Shown piece after piece: positions 1 through 7,077 of a stretch of 12,379 nucleotides of DNA. A program made the translations under genes and the position numbers. The stretch is from Lachnospiraceae bacterium (lineage in GTDB: Bacteria > Bacillota > Clostridia > Lachnospirales > Lachnospiraceae). The notes below the pieces were generated by a model. That model saw only the letters and a list, made by a program, of their open reading frames with translations. It was not told where the DNA came from and searched no databases. The stretch covers positions 1 through 12,379 of the forward strand of contig JAFSRL010000255.1 in assembly GCA_017446125.1 (NCBI GenBank), written 5' to 3'. Every line of letters starts with the position of its first letter. Within the stretch, counting starts at the first letter, position 1.

Positions 1-432
1 CACAAACTCCCGCTCCCCGGTGTAGCTGAATCCGAATTGTTCAAAGAACCGGATTGCGCCGATATTCTCCTCCAATACCCACAACACAATCCGCTTAATG
101 TCCTGTCCCATCATGCTGTTCATGAAACCCGTCATCATGGATGTGCCGATATGATGTCTCTGGTACAAGGGATCCACGTATACCCCGCGGATTTTCACCT
201 TCTGCCCTGCGCGCTTCCAGCTGATCATGCCCTTCACCACGCCGTCGTCATAGGTGTAAATGGAAGGAATGTCATACGGAATCGGACGCTGCGTGGGCGT
301 TAAGTTGATTGACTGCACGTCATGACTCCCGTCGATATCGTTTTCCAATACCGGCCGGAACGACATGCGCTTCTCCAATGTGAGGATTTCTAACAGACGC
401 GGAATATCCTGTTTATTCATCGGTCTGACCAT
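1..432 (-). CDS. GNAT-family N-acetyltransferase (3' end cut by window edge)
   Basis: The first 144 codons of an acetyltransferase of the GNAT fold, which transfers an acetyl group from acetyl-CoA to an amine; the substrate cannot be told. Residues 83-100 hold the acetyl-CoA pyrophosphate-binding motif (VYVDP, then QRHHIG at 91-96, a degenerate Q-x-x-G-x-G in which the first glycine is His). Residues 117-139 carry the second GNAT signature (LWVLEEN, then FFEQFGFSYTG). These two blocks in the right order and spacing make the family call firm. The ATG at 432 was chosen because a GGAGG lies 5 nt upstream (438-442 on the minus strand); an in-frame Met at residue 5 has no comparable site. The C-terminus runs off the left edge just after the FGF block, so only a short tail is missing. 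It is divergent from the TetR gene and does not obviously share an operon with anything visible. Confidence 0.85.
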   Translation of the reverse strand, partial: MVRPMNKQDIPRLLEILTLEKRMSFRPVLENDIDGSHDVQSINLTPTQRPIPYDIPSIYTYDDGVVKGMISWKRAGQKVKIRGVYVDPLYQRHHIGTSMMTGFMNSMMGQDIKRIVLWVLEENIGAIRFFEQFGFSYTGEREFV

Positions 433-515
433 CTCAACCTCCAAAACAGCCTGCTGTTTGCCCTTTGATTGCCACAAGTCAAGTCATCTCCCAAAAATCG
501 GTTTCCGCAATAAGT

Positions 516-551
516 ATTATATGTTATAGTAAATAAGAAGTCTTTGGTCAG
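516..551 (-). promoter_or_regulatory. Candidate promoter for the GNAT gene
   Basis: On the minus strand, CTGACC (551-546) and TATAAC (528-523) are separated by 17 nt, giving 4/6 and 5/6 matches to sigma-A boxes; an overlapping TATAAT lies at 521-516. Transcription would start about 80-90 nt before the GNAT start codon. Only sequence match supports it. Confidence 0.35.
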
Positions 552-574
552 TTGTGCCCGTTGTGTACAAAAAT

Positions 575-602
575 ATGACAAATATTGCAAATTATGTATA
601 AA
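575..602 (+). promoter_or_regulatory. Candidate promoter for the TetR gene
   Basis: ATGACA (575-580) and TATAAA (597-602) are 16 nt apart, each matching 5/6 of the sigma-A consensus. The start would fall near 609, leaving a leader of about 37 nt that includes the GGAGGG ribosome binding site at 636-641. Confidence 0.5.
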
Positions 603-622
603 GTTTAATTATTACAAACTTT
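600..622. promoter_or_regulatory. Inverted repeat at the TetR promoter, possible operator
   Basis: AAAGTTT (600-606) and AAACTTT (616-622) form perfect 7-bp arms around a 9-nt spacer. The repeat begins in the -10 box and covers the expected transcription start. That is the position from which a TetR-type dimer commonly represses its own gene. The region is very AT-rich, so chance repeats are likely and the assignment is tentative. Confidence 0.35.
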
Positions 623-645
623 TAACAATTAATTTGGAGGGCATT

Positions 646-1227
646 ATGGTTGTTGAACAGGATATTAAGGAAGCTTTCTGGCAACTTTTAGAGGAAAAAC
701 CGTACAACAAGATTTCGGTCAACGACATCGTGAACCGGTGCGGAATCCACAGAAATACATTTTATTATCATTTTGAGAATATTCCGGACCTGATCCGGAA
801 GATGTCCCTGGACTGGATTGACGAGATTGTCAAGGAGAACACGGACACCGCCGCACGTCTTATGCCCTACTTCGCGCCCCTCATTCCGCGTGGGCTCAAG
901 CACAAGAAAAAAATCATGAACATCTACCGTGCGGTCGACCATGACATCGCGACGGACTTTATCCGCAAGATGGCGGACTACGCCGCCGGACGCTACTTCG
1001 AGGGCTCCCATTTCGACCCGCCCTTAAACGATGAAGACCTGCGTCTCATGCGGCACTACGGACGAAACCTCTTTACCGGCGTTTTGATTGACTGGCTCGA
1101 CGCGGACATGGGCTTTGATTTGATGCAGCTCATCAACCGCAGCCAGCAGCTGTTGTTCGGCGGAAAAGAGGGAAAGCCGCTGTATTATCCGGTTCTCTCA
1201 GAAGACGCGGAAGAAAGCGTAAAGTAA
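646..1227 (+). CDS. TetR/AcrR-family transcriptional regulator
   Basis: A 193-residue one-component regulator. Residues 5-50 form the TetR DNA-binding domain: first helix, then the helix-turn-helix with ISVNDIVNRCGI and RNTFYYHF (about 23-43), where the F-Y-x-H-F recognition-helix ending is diagnostic. Residues 55-185 are a helical ligand-binding and dimerisation region with no recognisable specificity. The ATG at 646 was chosen because GGAGGG lies at 636-641; the frame stays open upstream to about 544 but that extension lies over the promoter and has no ribosome binding site. The last 43 nt overlap the 3' end of the ABC permease gene on the opposite strand. Targets are unknown: plausible ones are its own promoter, the divergent GNAT gene, and the adjacent transporter operon. 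Confidence 0.88.
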   Translation: MVVEQDIKEAFWQLLEEKPYNKISVNDIVNRCGIHRNTFYYHFENIPDLIRKMSLDWIDEIVKENTDTAARLMPYFAPLIPRGLKHKKKIMNIYRAVDHDIATDFIRKMADYAAGRYFEGSHFDPPLNDEDLRLMRHYGRNLFTGVLIDWLDADMGFDLMQLINRSQQLLFGGKEGKPLYYPVLSEDAEESVK

Positions 1228-3518
1228 ACCGCAAAGAGCAACACCCCTTCCGGAAGCAACAACCATACCGCACCGTGATTGCCCGCTTGCAACGCATTCG
1301 CAAGTCCTGTCGGGAGGTACTTTCCAATCGTCTGAATTCCCCTGGGCAGTAAGGATATGTCGACAAAGCAGCCGCCCGCCGCACTCATAATCAGTGCCGC
1401 AAAGGGCGCCGCCGCATCCATTCTTCCTTCCTTCATGCCGCTGCCCGTCAACAGGAGCGCCAGCGCACACACCGGCAAAAGGTAAAGCGCCATCACGAAA
1501 AACGATTCCCTCTGCAACAGCAAAAGCGTGATGACAATGCCCGGAAGGTACACGGAAAGCGCATCCGTAAGTGCCATCCGGGCTGCGCCGAAGGGAAGCG
1601 CGCGCATCCGGCGCTTGACGCGGTTGTGGTCACGCGTCGAAAACCTGGACGCTGCCGTAAAGAGCAACAGAATTTCCGCGAAGAGGGCAAACGAAAACCG
1701 TCCCGTGTACATGGGGTCCGCGATGCCCTTGCCCGTGCGCGTCGTAATCTTTGCTAACGCGGGCAGTTCGTCTCCGCACTCTCGCACCGTCTCTTGCAGC
1801 GCGTTCACTTCCTCCGCGGACAGCGCCCCTTTTTCTTCCTCCACAATCGCGACCGCACGCAAGGCGGCACGCTGCATACCGGCAACCCCCGCAATCATTT
1901 CCCTGACGGCCTGCGCCGAAAACGCGCTCTGCATACTTTCATAATGAAGCGGCGCCTTCGCGTTCTTTTGTGAAAGGGATGCCTCATAGCCTTCGCGGAT
2001 GATGAGCACACCCTCCGCCTCGCCGGAAATCATGTAGGAGCGCATGTTGTTTTCGTCACCGTCCGCAATGACGCGTAAGCCTTCTGTTTCCTGCAATGCC
2101 TGCACCAGCTCGTGCGCGGCACTGGTCTTGTCTTCCATCGCGACCGCGACCGTCAAGGTCGCAGCAGCCTCCTGCGTGAAGTACCTCGCACTCAATCCAA
2201 GCGTCAGAACAAGCACACAAAGAAGGGCTGCGCCGAAGGGTGCGCCGGTGATGTAGATGAGCTTTTGTCCCGTCAGCCCGAAGAACGGCAGGGGAAGAAT
2301 ACTGTCTTTGCGCCATGCATTCGTTCCGCGTTCAAAAAGACGTTTTCTTCTTGCAAGCAAAACGAAAAGCACTGCAAGAACCACTGCCAATGCAAAGAAA
2401 CAAAACGGACGCATCAGACGCAGCACTTCATTGAACGGCACGCCGTAGTGTAAGGCGGTCATCCCCCGGTGCAGCTGATACGGCAGCATGCATTCGCGAA
2501 GCGCGTTGAGCACCCCGGGTAAGTCACGCGAAGAAAAGAGGGTGCCGCTCAAGACCACGGAAAGCAGGGTCCATGCGTTCCCGATCCACTGCACCGTCTG
2601 TGCGTAACGCGCAACGCAGGCGATGCCGGCGATGATGACAAAGGTAAGAACGGCAAGGACAAGCAGCACCATGGCGTATGCCTTTTTGTCCTCCGGTTGA
2701 AAGAGGTAAAAGGACAACAGGGTTGCCGGCATCAACAGCACGAGCGCCGTTAGGAATCTTGAAATTGCAAACGGCAGCACCGTTCCCCCGATTGCCTTCA
2801 TGCGCCCGATAATCTTCATCCTGCGCTCTTCCGGAATCGTCTTTGCCGCCGTGGTCATGTAAAAGAGCATGAGGACGGATAGTAAGGTCGCGAACAAACG
2901 GCGCAGCGTCACGGAAGCGACATCCGCTTCCTCGATCCCGTCGTCAAAAAACTTCTGGCGTCCCAGCAAATCACGGAAGAGATCGTTCGAGATGCTCGCG
3001 TACATCTGCTGCTGCAATTCCTGCGTCAAGTCCCCGTACAGGTAACGGTAAGCGCCCGCGACCGCCGCCTGGTCCGAGCGCACGACACTCATGACGGAGG
3101 TAAAAACCGCGCGGTAAAGTCCTGACTCAAAGGGCATGGCGTCATTCAACGTCACGATGGCCGGGCAGTCCGCAAAGGTATACATTTCATAGAAGAAATC
3201 CTTCGGAATCGTCGTCACCGCGGCATAGCCCTGTTCGAGAAGCGCTTCGTCCGTTTCGTCCTTCACCTTATAAACCTCGGAAAAGAGCGCGACGTCCCGC
3301 ACCTGGCTTGTCAGGGAGCGCGACATAATCGTGTTGTCCTCATCACGGATTGCGATTGGAAAGGGCTGCACTGCGCTTTCCGTAAAATACGAAGCGCCCT
3401 CCGGAAAGAGAAAATAAAAGACCGCGATGAGCGCAAAGGGCAAGAAAAACACCACGCATCCCGTGCCTTTTAAGAACAGTAAAATATCTTTATAGAGTAC
3501 CGCAAGAAAATGCTTCAT
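1185..3518 (-). CDS. ABC-2 type permease, apparent fusion of two permease halves
   Basis: A 777-residue membrane protein, about twice the usual 370-400 residues of an ABC-2 permease. By eye it has two similar halves. Half 1: membrane segment about 21-38, extracytoplasmic domain about 40-200, then hydrophobic segments near 203-223, 247-270, 281-303, 310-328 and 372-389. Half 2: segment 420-442, extracytoplasmic domain about 445-605, then segments near 608-624, 650-668, 672-691, 703-718 and 750-768. Each half opens with one helix followed by a large outer domain, the layout of ABC-2 (YhgE/Pip-like) exporters. A fused protein would supply both membrane subunits for a homodimer of the ATPase. The start at 3518 overlaps the ATPase stop as ATGA, indicating translational coupling; the frame is open 98 codons further upstream, but that stretch only shadows the ATPase gene. 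The substrate is unknown; export is more likely than import. Confidence 0.85.
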   Translation of the reverse strand: MKHFLAVLYKDILLFLKGTGCVVFFLPFALIAVFYFLFPEGASYFTESAVQPFPIAIRDEDNTIMSRSLTSQVRDVALFSEVYKVKDETDEALLEQGYAAVTTIPKDFFYEMYTFADCPAIVTLNDAMPFESGLYRAVFTSVMSVVRSDQAAVAGAYRYLYGDLTQELQQQMYASISNDLFRDLLGRQKFFDDGIEEADVASVTLRRLFATLLSVLMLFYMTTAAKTIPEERRMKIIGRMKAIGGTVLPFAISRFLTALVLLMPATLLSFYLFQPEDKKAYAMVLLVLAVLTFVIIAGIACVARYAQTVQWIGNAWTLLSVVLSGTLFSSRDLPGVLNALRECMLPYQLHRGMTALHYGVPFNEVLRLMRPFCFFALAVVLAVLFVLLARRKRLFERGTNAWRKDSILPLPFFGLTGQKLIYITGAPFGAALLCVLVLTLGLSARYFTQEAAATLTVAVAMEDKTSAAHELVQALQETEGLRVIADGDENNMRSYMISGEAEGVLIIREGYEASLSQKNAKAPLHYESMQSAFSAQAVREMIAGVAGMQRAALRAVAIVEEEKGALSAEEVNALQETVRECGDELPALAKITTRTGKGIADPMYTGRFSFALFAEILLLFTAASRFSTRDHNRVKRRMRALPFGAARMALTDALSVYLPGIVITLLLLQRESFFVMALYLLPVCALALLLTGSGMKEGRMDAAAPFAALIMSAAGGCFVDISLLPRGIQTIGKYLPTGLANALQAGNHGAVWLLLPEGVLLFAVYFTLSSASSERTG

Positions 3519-4171
3519 GCCCCGATCCGTCCGTCCTCGAGCGTCACGACCCTGTCGCACACCCTGGATAAATCCTCCGAAAGATGGGAGATGAGAACGA
3601 TGCCGCAGCCCTGGCGCTTTAAGTTCTCCAACAACGCTAGAATCGTCTTGATGCTTTCGGCGTCCGCTCCGACGGTGGGCTCGTCCAGCAAAAGCAGCGC
3701 CGGTGTTTTCATCAACGCGCTCGCAAGGTGCAGCCTGCGCTTCATGCCGCCGGAGTAGGTGTCGACGCGGTCCCTTCCGCGGTCCGATAAGTCCAGCGTT
3801 TCCAAAAGCCAACGGCTTCTGGTGCGGATTGTCTTTGCGGGCAGTCCCACGGCGATGCCCCAGAACGCTAAGTTCTGCAGGCCGGTCATGCTTTCATACA
3901 AGGAAAGCTCCTGCGGCACGTATGCAATTTTTCCGCGCGCACCCTCGCCGTAGGTGCGCTCTCCCGCGTCGGGTGACGTGATGTCCGCGAGCAGTTCAAT
4001 GAGCGTGGATTTCCCCGCGCCGTTTTTTCCGCGAATGCCCAGAATCTCCCCACCGTAAATGGAAAGGGAGACTCCGTTTAAGACGCCCCGTGCACCTTTC
4101 GCAAAGCTTTTCTTCACTTCACTTAAGGTGCACAGCGCTGTTTGATTTGTTTGTGTTTCAGAATAATCCAT
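3515..4171 (-). CDS. ABC transporter ATP-binding protein (DrrA/CcmA-type)
   Basis: A 218-residue cytoplasmic ATPase that powers the permease encoded immediately downstream. All nucleotide-binding elements are present and intact: Walker A GKNGAGKST at 48-56, Q-loop glutamine 87 (YVPQ), signature YSGGMKRR at 139-146, Walker B ALLLLDEP at 158-165 with catalytic Glu164, and the H-loop His196. The SGGMKRR signature and short length resemble the exporter ATPases that pair with ABC-2 permeases. The ATG at 4171 follows an AGAGGA about 7 nt upstream, and the alignable ABC domain starts about 15 residues later; the frame stays open to 4249, but only through the end of the preceding gene. It overlaps that gene's stop by 14 nt and the permease start by 4 nt, so the three are probably one transcript. 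Confidence 0.93.
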   Translation of the reverse strand: MDYSETQTNQTALCTLSEVKKSFAKGARGVLNGVSLSIYGGEILGIRGKNGAGKSTLIELLADITSPDAGERTYGEGARGKIAYVPQELSLYESMTGLQNLAFWGIAVGLPAKTIRTRSRWLLETLDLSDRGRDRVDTYSGGMKRRLHLASALMKTPALLLLDEPTVGADAESIKTILALLENLKRQGCGIVLISHLSEDLSRVCDRVVTLEDGRIGA

Positions 4172-5825
4172 CCAGTCCTCTTGAAGAACCCATGATTTCG
4201 TATACAAGGTCGGTTGCGTAATCCGACACGTCCCTGCTGATTTCGTCATAAAGCGCCTCGAGTTCTTCCTTGTCGTAATCCGAAATGTCGATCGGATCCT
4301 CGTCCGGCATTTCCGCCGTGGAGCCTTCCGAGGAATTGATGGTAACCGTCACCTCAGAGAAGTCGTAGTAGGAATAGCTATCCCCCGTCATCGTGATGAT
4401 GTGATCCGTGGAGCCCTTCTTTCCTTCCGCAACCTCCATGTCGTACGAGTAATAATCGGTTGACAGGCTGTAGCTGCCGTACGGAATGTGAAGCTGCGAA
4501 CGGGTCGCGCCGTCATACGCATAGATGACTTCAATTTCGTCGCTGTAGGCGACGTTGATGAGCATCTCACCGTCAACCTGCTCGCCGTCCTTTGTGTAAG
4601 CATTTTCAAGCGTCATGACCTCATCGCCATCCTCTATCAGGATGATTGCTTCCTCGCAATCCGTCTGCGAGCCGTTGGTCTCATAGAAGATTTCATACTC
4701 ATATCCGTCATTGCCCTCGAAGTAAATATGAACCTGACGCGCGGTCTTGTTTTCGACCACAACCTTCCATTCCAGGTTGTCGCCCAGATCGATGAGGTTG
4801 TCCGTTAAGTTGTCCTTGAATTCGTCAATCTCATCGTCCACATCGTCTTCCAACGTATCCATCTCATCCATGAGATACGCCGCGCCGTTTTCCACGGCAT
4901 CGGAAACCAGCCGCGAGCGGACGAAGTTACGTACATACTCCTGCAGTGCCGCGTCCTCATCGTATTTCGCGATCAGCTTTTCGGCGAACGCCTCCATATC
5001 GTCCTGCGTGGGACGGAAGGTGTAGACGGTTGCCTTGTCGATGGAGCCGAGCATCTGTAAGCGGTAGGAATCCACCTTCTCCTCCGTGACGTTCTCCTTG
5101 TTGGGCACCTCCCAGACAATCTTCGCGATGTCCGCCATGCTCTTGATGTAATCCTCGTTCTTATAATCCTGCTGCCCGGGATTCAGCACCATCTCACCGT
5201 CGGAAACGGTCTCCGCCACCTGATACACATCCGCGATATAATAACCGTCCGTAATCTCCGGGAAGTACGCACCCAAAACACCCTTGCCGTCGGTGAAGTC
5301 ACCCGTGATGGTGCCGGAAACAATCGTCGAACCCATTAAACCGGCGTCGATGCCCATGATGAGATTCTCGTCATTGCCCTTCAGCTTTAAAACGATTTCG
5401 AGCTCGTCCAGAATCTCGTTGACTGTGTCGGCGTCCGTCGTCATCGAGATGGTTAAGTCGGTATCGATTTCGTTCGATTGCTCCGCGGCCTTTTGCAGCG
5501 CGTCTGCGCCGAAGCGGTCCGCAATCATCTTTGCCTGGTACGTGACAAACTTCTTGTCGCGACCGCCAACGAGTGCCGTGGCTGCCGCCGCAACGATTCC
5601 CACAATCGCAAGAATCGCCACAGGAATCACGACCGCAAGGATCGGGAACTTCTTTTTCTTTTCCGGTTCCGCTGCTGCCGCTTCCTTGAATGATTCTCCC
5701 TCCGTTTGCGCGGTTTCCTCCACCTGCTCCGCGATTGTTTCCGCGTTTTCCATCGTGTTACCGCACGATGTGCAGAACTTTGTCTCCTCGGGCATCGCAG
5801 CACCGCAATTCGGACATTTTTTCAT
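4158..5825 (-). CDS. Zinc-ribbon single-pass membrane protein with large acidic outer domain, function unknown
   Basis: A 555-residue protein. Residues 1-25 are a zinc ribbon with CPNC (4-7) and CTSC (18-21) supplying four cysteine ligands. Residues 26-59 are an acidic, alanine-rich linker ending in KKKK. Residues 60-86 form one hydrophobic membrane helix. With lysines on the N-terminal side of the helix, the zinc ribbon should be cytoplasmic and the remaining 470 residues outside. The outer part is markedly acidic (for example DTLEDDVDDEIDEF near the middle) and rich in Tyr, Asp, Glu and beta-prone segments; I do not recognise a domain in it. No signal peptidase site or lipobox is present. 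AGGAAAGAGG precedes the ATG. It is the first gene of the apparent operon with the ABC ATPase (14-nt overlap), which suggests an accessory or sensing role for the exporter, but that is inference from position alone. Confidence 0.85.
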   Translation of the reverse strand: MKKCPNCGAAMPEETKFCTSCGNTMENAETIAEQVEETAQTEGESFKEAAAAEPEKKKKFPILAVVIPVAILAIVGIVAAAATALVGGRDKKFVTYQAKMIADRFGADALQKAAEQSNEIDTDLTISMTTDADTVNEILDELEIVLKLKGNDENLIMGIDAGLMGSTIVSGTITGDFTDGKGVLGAYFPEITDGYYIADVYQVAETVSDGEMVLNPGQQDYKNEDYIKSMADIAKIVWEVPNKENVTEEKVDSYRLQMLGSIDKATVYTFRPTQDDMEAFAEKLIAKYDEDAALQEYVRNFVRSRLVSDAVENGAAYLMDEMDTLEDDVDDEIDEFKDNLTDNLIDLGDNLEWKVVVENKTARQVHIYFEGNDGYEYEIFYETNGSQTDCEEAIILIEDGDEVMTLENAYTKDGEQVDGEMLINVAYSDEIEVIYAYDGATRSQLHIPYGSYSLSTDYYSYDMEVAEGKKGSTDHIITMTGDSYSYYDFSEVTVTINSSEGSTAEMPDEDPIDISDYDKEELEALYDEISRDVSDYATDLVYEIMGSSRGLDGLF

Positions 5826-5866
5826 AGCCTCTTTCCTTTCTGTTTCTGAAAAACAAACACTTTACT

Positions 5867-5896
5867 ATTTTACCATACGAAAGCAACCCCTGTCGC
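5867..5896 (-). promoter_or_regulatory. Candidate promoter of the zinc-ribbon/ABC operon
   Basis: On the minus strand TAAAAT lies at 5872-5867, preceded by TGG to make an extended -10 (TGnTAAAAT). A weak -35, GCGACA (5896-5891), sits 18 nt upstream. The start would fall near 5860, about 35 nt before the start codon at 5825. Confidence 0.45.
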
Positions 5897-5932
5897 CCTC
5901 CTGCTTAAATACCGCAAAAAGACGTCAGGGGT
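5886..5932. repeat. Inverted repeat between nrdB and the zinc-ribbon gene
   Basis: ACCCCTG (5886-5892) and CAGGGGT (5926-5932) are perfect 7-bp arms; pairing continues inward with one mismatch and two more pairs. The loop is about 27 nt. The left arm overlaps the -35 region of the zinc-ribbon promoter, so the repeat could be an operator. It could also form a hairpin behind nrdB, but no T-run follows on the minus strand, so it is a poor nrdB terminator. A separate 10-bp palindrome, CAGAATTCTG, lies at 5944-5953. Nothing else was recognised in this 145-nt gap. Confidence 0.4.
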
Positions 5933-5970
5933 CTCACTTTTTTCAGAATTCTGTGCTGTCTTGCTGTATC

Positions 5971-7014
5971 CTACAGATCGTCCACCAGGGCGGAGCTCTT
6001 TGCGTAGGCGGTGGAGCGCGCCTCGAAGAAATCCGTCTTCACAAGGTTCGCGTTCGAATACTGGCTCACCCAGCGCATGCTCTCCGGCTCCGTCTCATAG
6101 CCGGGATAGAGCACGCCCAGCCCTAAGGATTCGTAGCGCTGGTTGCCCAGATAGCGGATATAGTCCCCCACCATCGTCTTGTTCAGGCCTTCGATTTCAT
6201 CGCCGATGACATACTCGCCCCAGGCAATCTCCTGCTGCACGCCCTCGTCGATCATCTCACCGATTTCCTTTAAGGCAGCCTCCGAGAACATTTCCGGCTC
6301 CTCCTTCTGTAATTCCAGTAAGATGTTGCGGAACAGCCAAAGATGCGTGTTCTCGTCGCGGTTGATGTAGCGGATTTCCTGCACGCTGCCGGGCATCTTG
6401 CCGTTGCGCCCCAAATTATAGAAGAACATGAAGCCGCTGTAGAAGTACACGCCCTCCAGAATATAGTTCGCGACCAGCACGCGTAAGAAGTTGTGCAGGG
6501 TCTTCTCCTTCTGGAACGCGTTGTAGAGCTCGCCGATAAAGGTGTTGCGCTTTAACAAATGCTCATCGTCCTTCCATTGGAATAAGATGTCGTTGCGCTC
6601 TGTGGGATTGCAGATCGTGTCCAGCATGTAGCTGTAGCTCTGCGAGTGAATACATTCCTGGAAGGTCTGGATGCACAGGCACAGGTTCACCTCGTTCGCC
6701 GTGATATACTCCGCAACGTTCGGCAGGTTCGCGCTTTGCAGGGAATCCAGAAAGACCAAGAAGCTTAAAATCTTGTCATACGCCCTGCGCTCCGCAGGCA
6801 GAAGCTTCGGGTAGTCCTTCACGTCCTGCCCCAGGTTGATTTCCTCCGGAATCCAGAAGTTGTTCATCGCCTGACGGTACCAGTCGGATACCCAGGGATA
6901 CTTCATATTATTGAAGTCGTTTAAATTTGTCGTGTTCCCGCCGATCATGCGGCGTAATGTTACATCCGTGTCCCCCTCCGGATTGAAGAGGGGGCGTTTG
7001 ATTAATTCTGACAT
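5971..7014 (-). CDS. nrdB: Ribonucleoside-diphosphate reductase subunit beta, class Ia type
   Basis: A 347-residue radical-generating subunit of ribonucleotide reductase; with NrdA it converts ribonucleoside diphosphates to deoxyribonucleotides. The di-metal ligands are all visible: Asp90, Glu120, His123, Glu187, Glu221 and His224, with the spacing known from E. coli NrdB (34 residues between the last-helix Glu pair, then RDExxH). The radical tyrosine is Tyr127, seven residues after Glu120 (ECIHSQSY). It therefore looks like a tyrosyl-radical enzyme that needs oxygen for activation, not a Tyr-lacking class Ic form. The N-terminal block with GGNTTNLNDFNNMKYPW resembles Bacteroides-like NrdB. 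AGGAGG at 7026-7031 lies 11 nt before the ATG. It is 63 nt downstream of nrdA and surely co-transcribed with it. The C-terminal tail, ending VDDL, would be the NrdA-docking peptide. Confidence 0.95.
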   Translation of the reverse strand: MSELIKRPLFNPEGDTDVTLRRMIGGNTTNLNDFNNMKYPWVSDWYRQAMNNFWIPEEINLGQDVKDYPKLLPAERRAYDKILSFLVFLDSLQSANLPNVAEYITANEVNLCLCIQTFQECIHSQSYSYMLDTICNPTERNDILFQWKDDEHLLKRNTFIGELYNAFQKEKTLHNFLRVLVANYILEGVYFYSGFMFFYNLGRNGKMPGSVQEIRYINRDENTHLWLFRNILLELQKEEPEMFSEAALKEIGEMIDEGVQQEIAWGEYVIGDEIEGLNKTMVGDYIRYLGNQRYESLGLGVLYPGYETEPESMRWVSQYSNANLVKTDFFEARSTAYAKSSALVDDL

Positions 7015-7077
7015 ATTTTTTCTTTCCTCCTATGGTTTCTCCCGACGAGCGGGACAAGCGGGTTTTCATATGTCGCT

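Noticed and set aside
544..645. Cysteine-rich N-terminal extension of the TetR regulator
   Set aside because: It covers the promoter, the likely transcription start and the ribosome binding site, and TetR proteins start close to the HTH as here at 646.
3519..3812. Upstream extension of the ABC permease by 98 codons
   Set aside because: It lies wholly inside the ATPase gene in another frame, has arginine-rich composition unlike a membrane protein, and the MKHF start with ATGA overlap is the natural one.
4172..4249. Upstream extension of the ABC ATPase by 26 codons
   Set aside because: It overlaps the zinc-ribbon coding sequence and shows no ABC-family sequence; the ATG at 4171 has its own ribosome binding site.
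5284..6126. 280-codon serine-rich open frame on the plus strand
   Set aside because: It crosses the zinc-ribbon gene, its promoter and the nrdB end, and its serine-rich composition arises from the complement of acidic codons.
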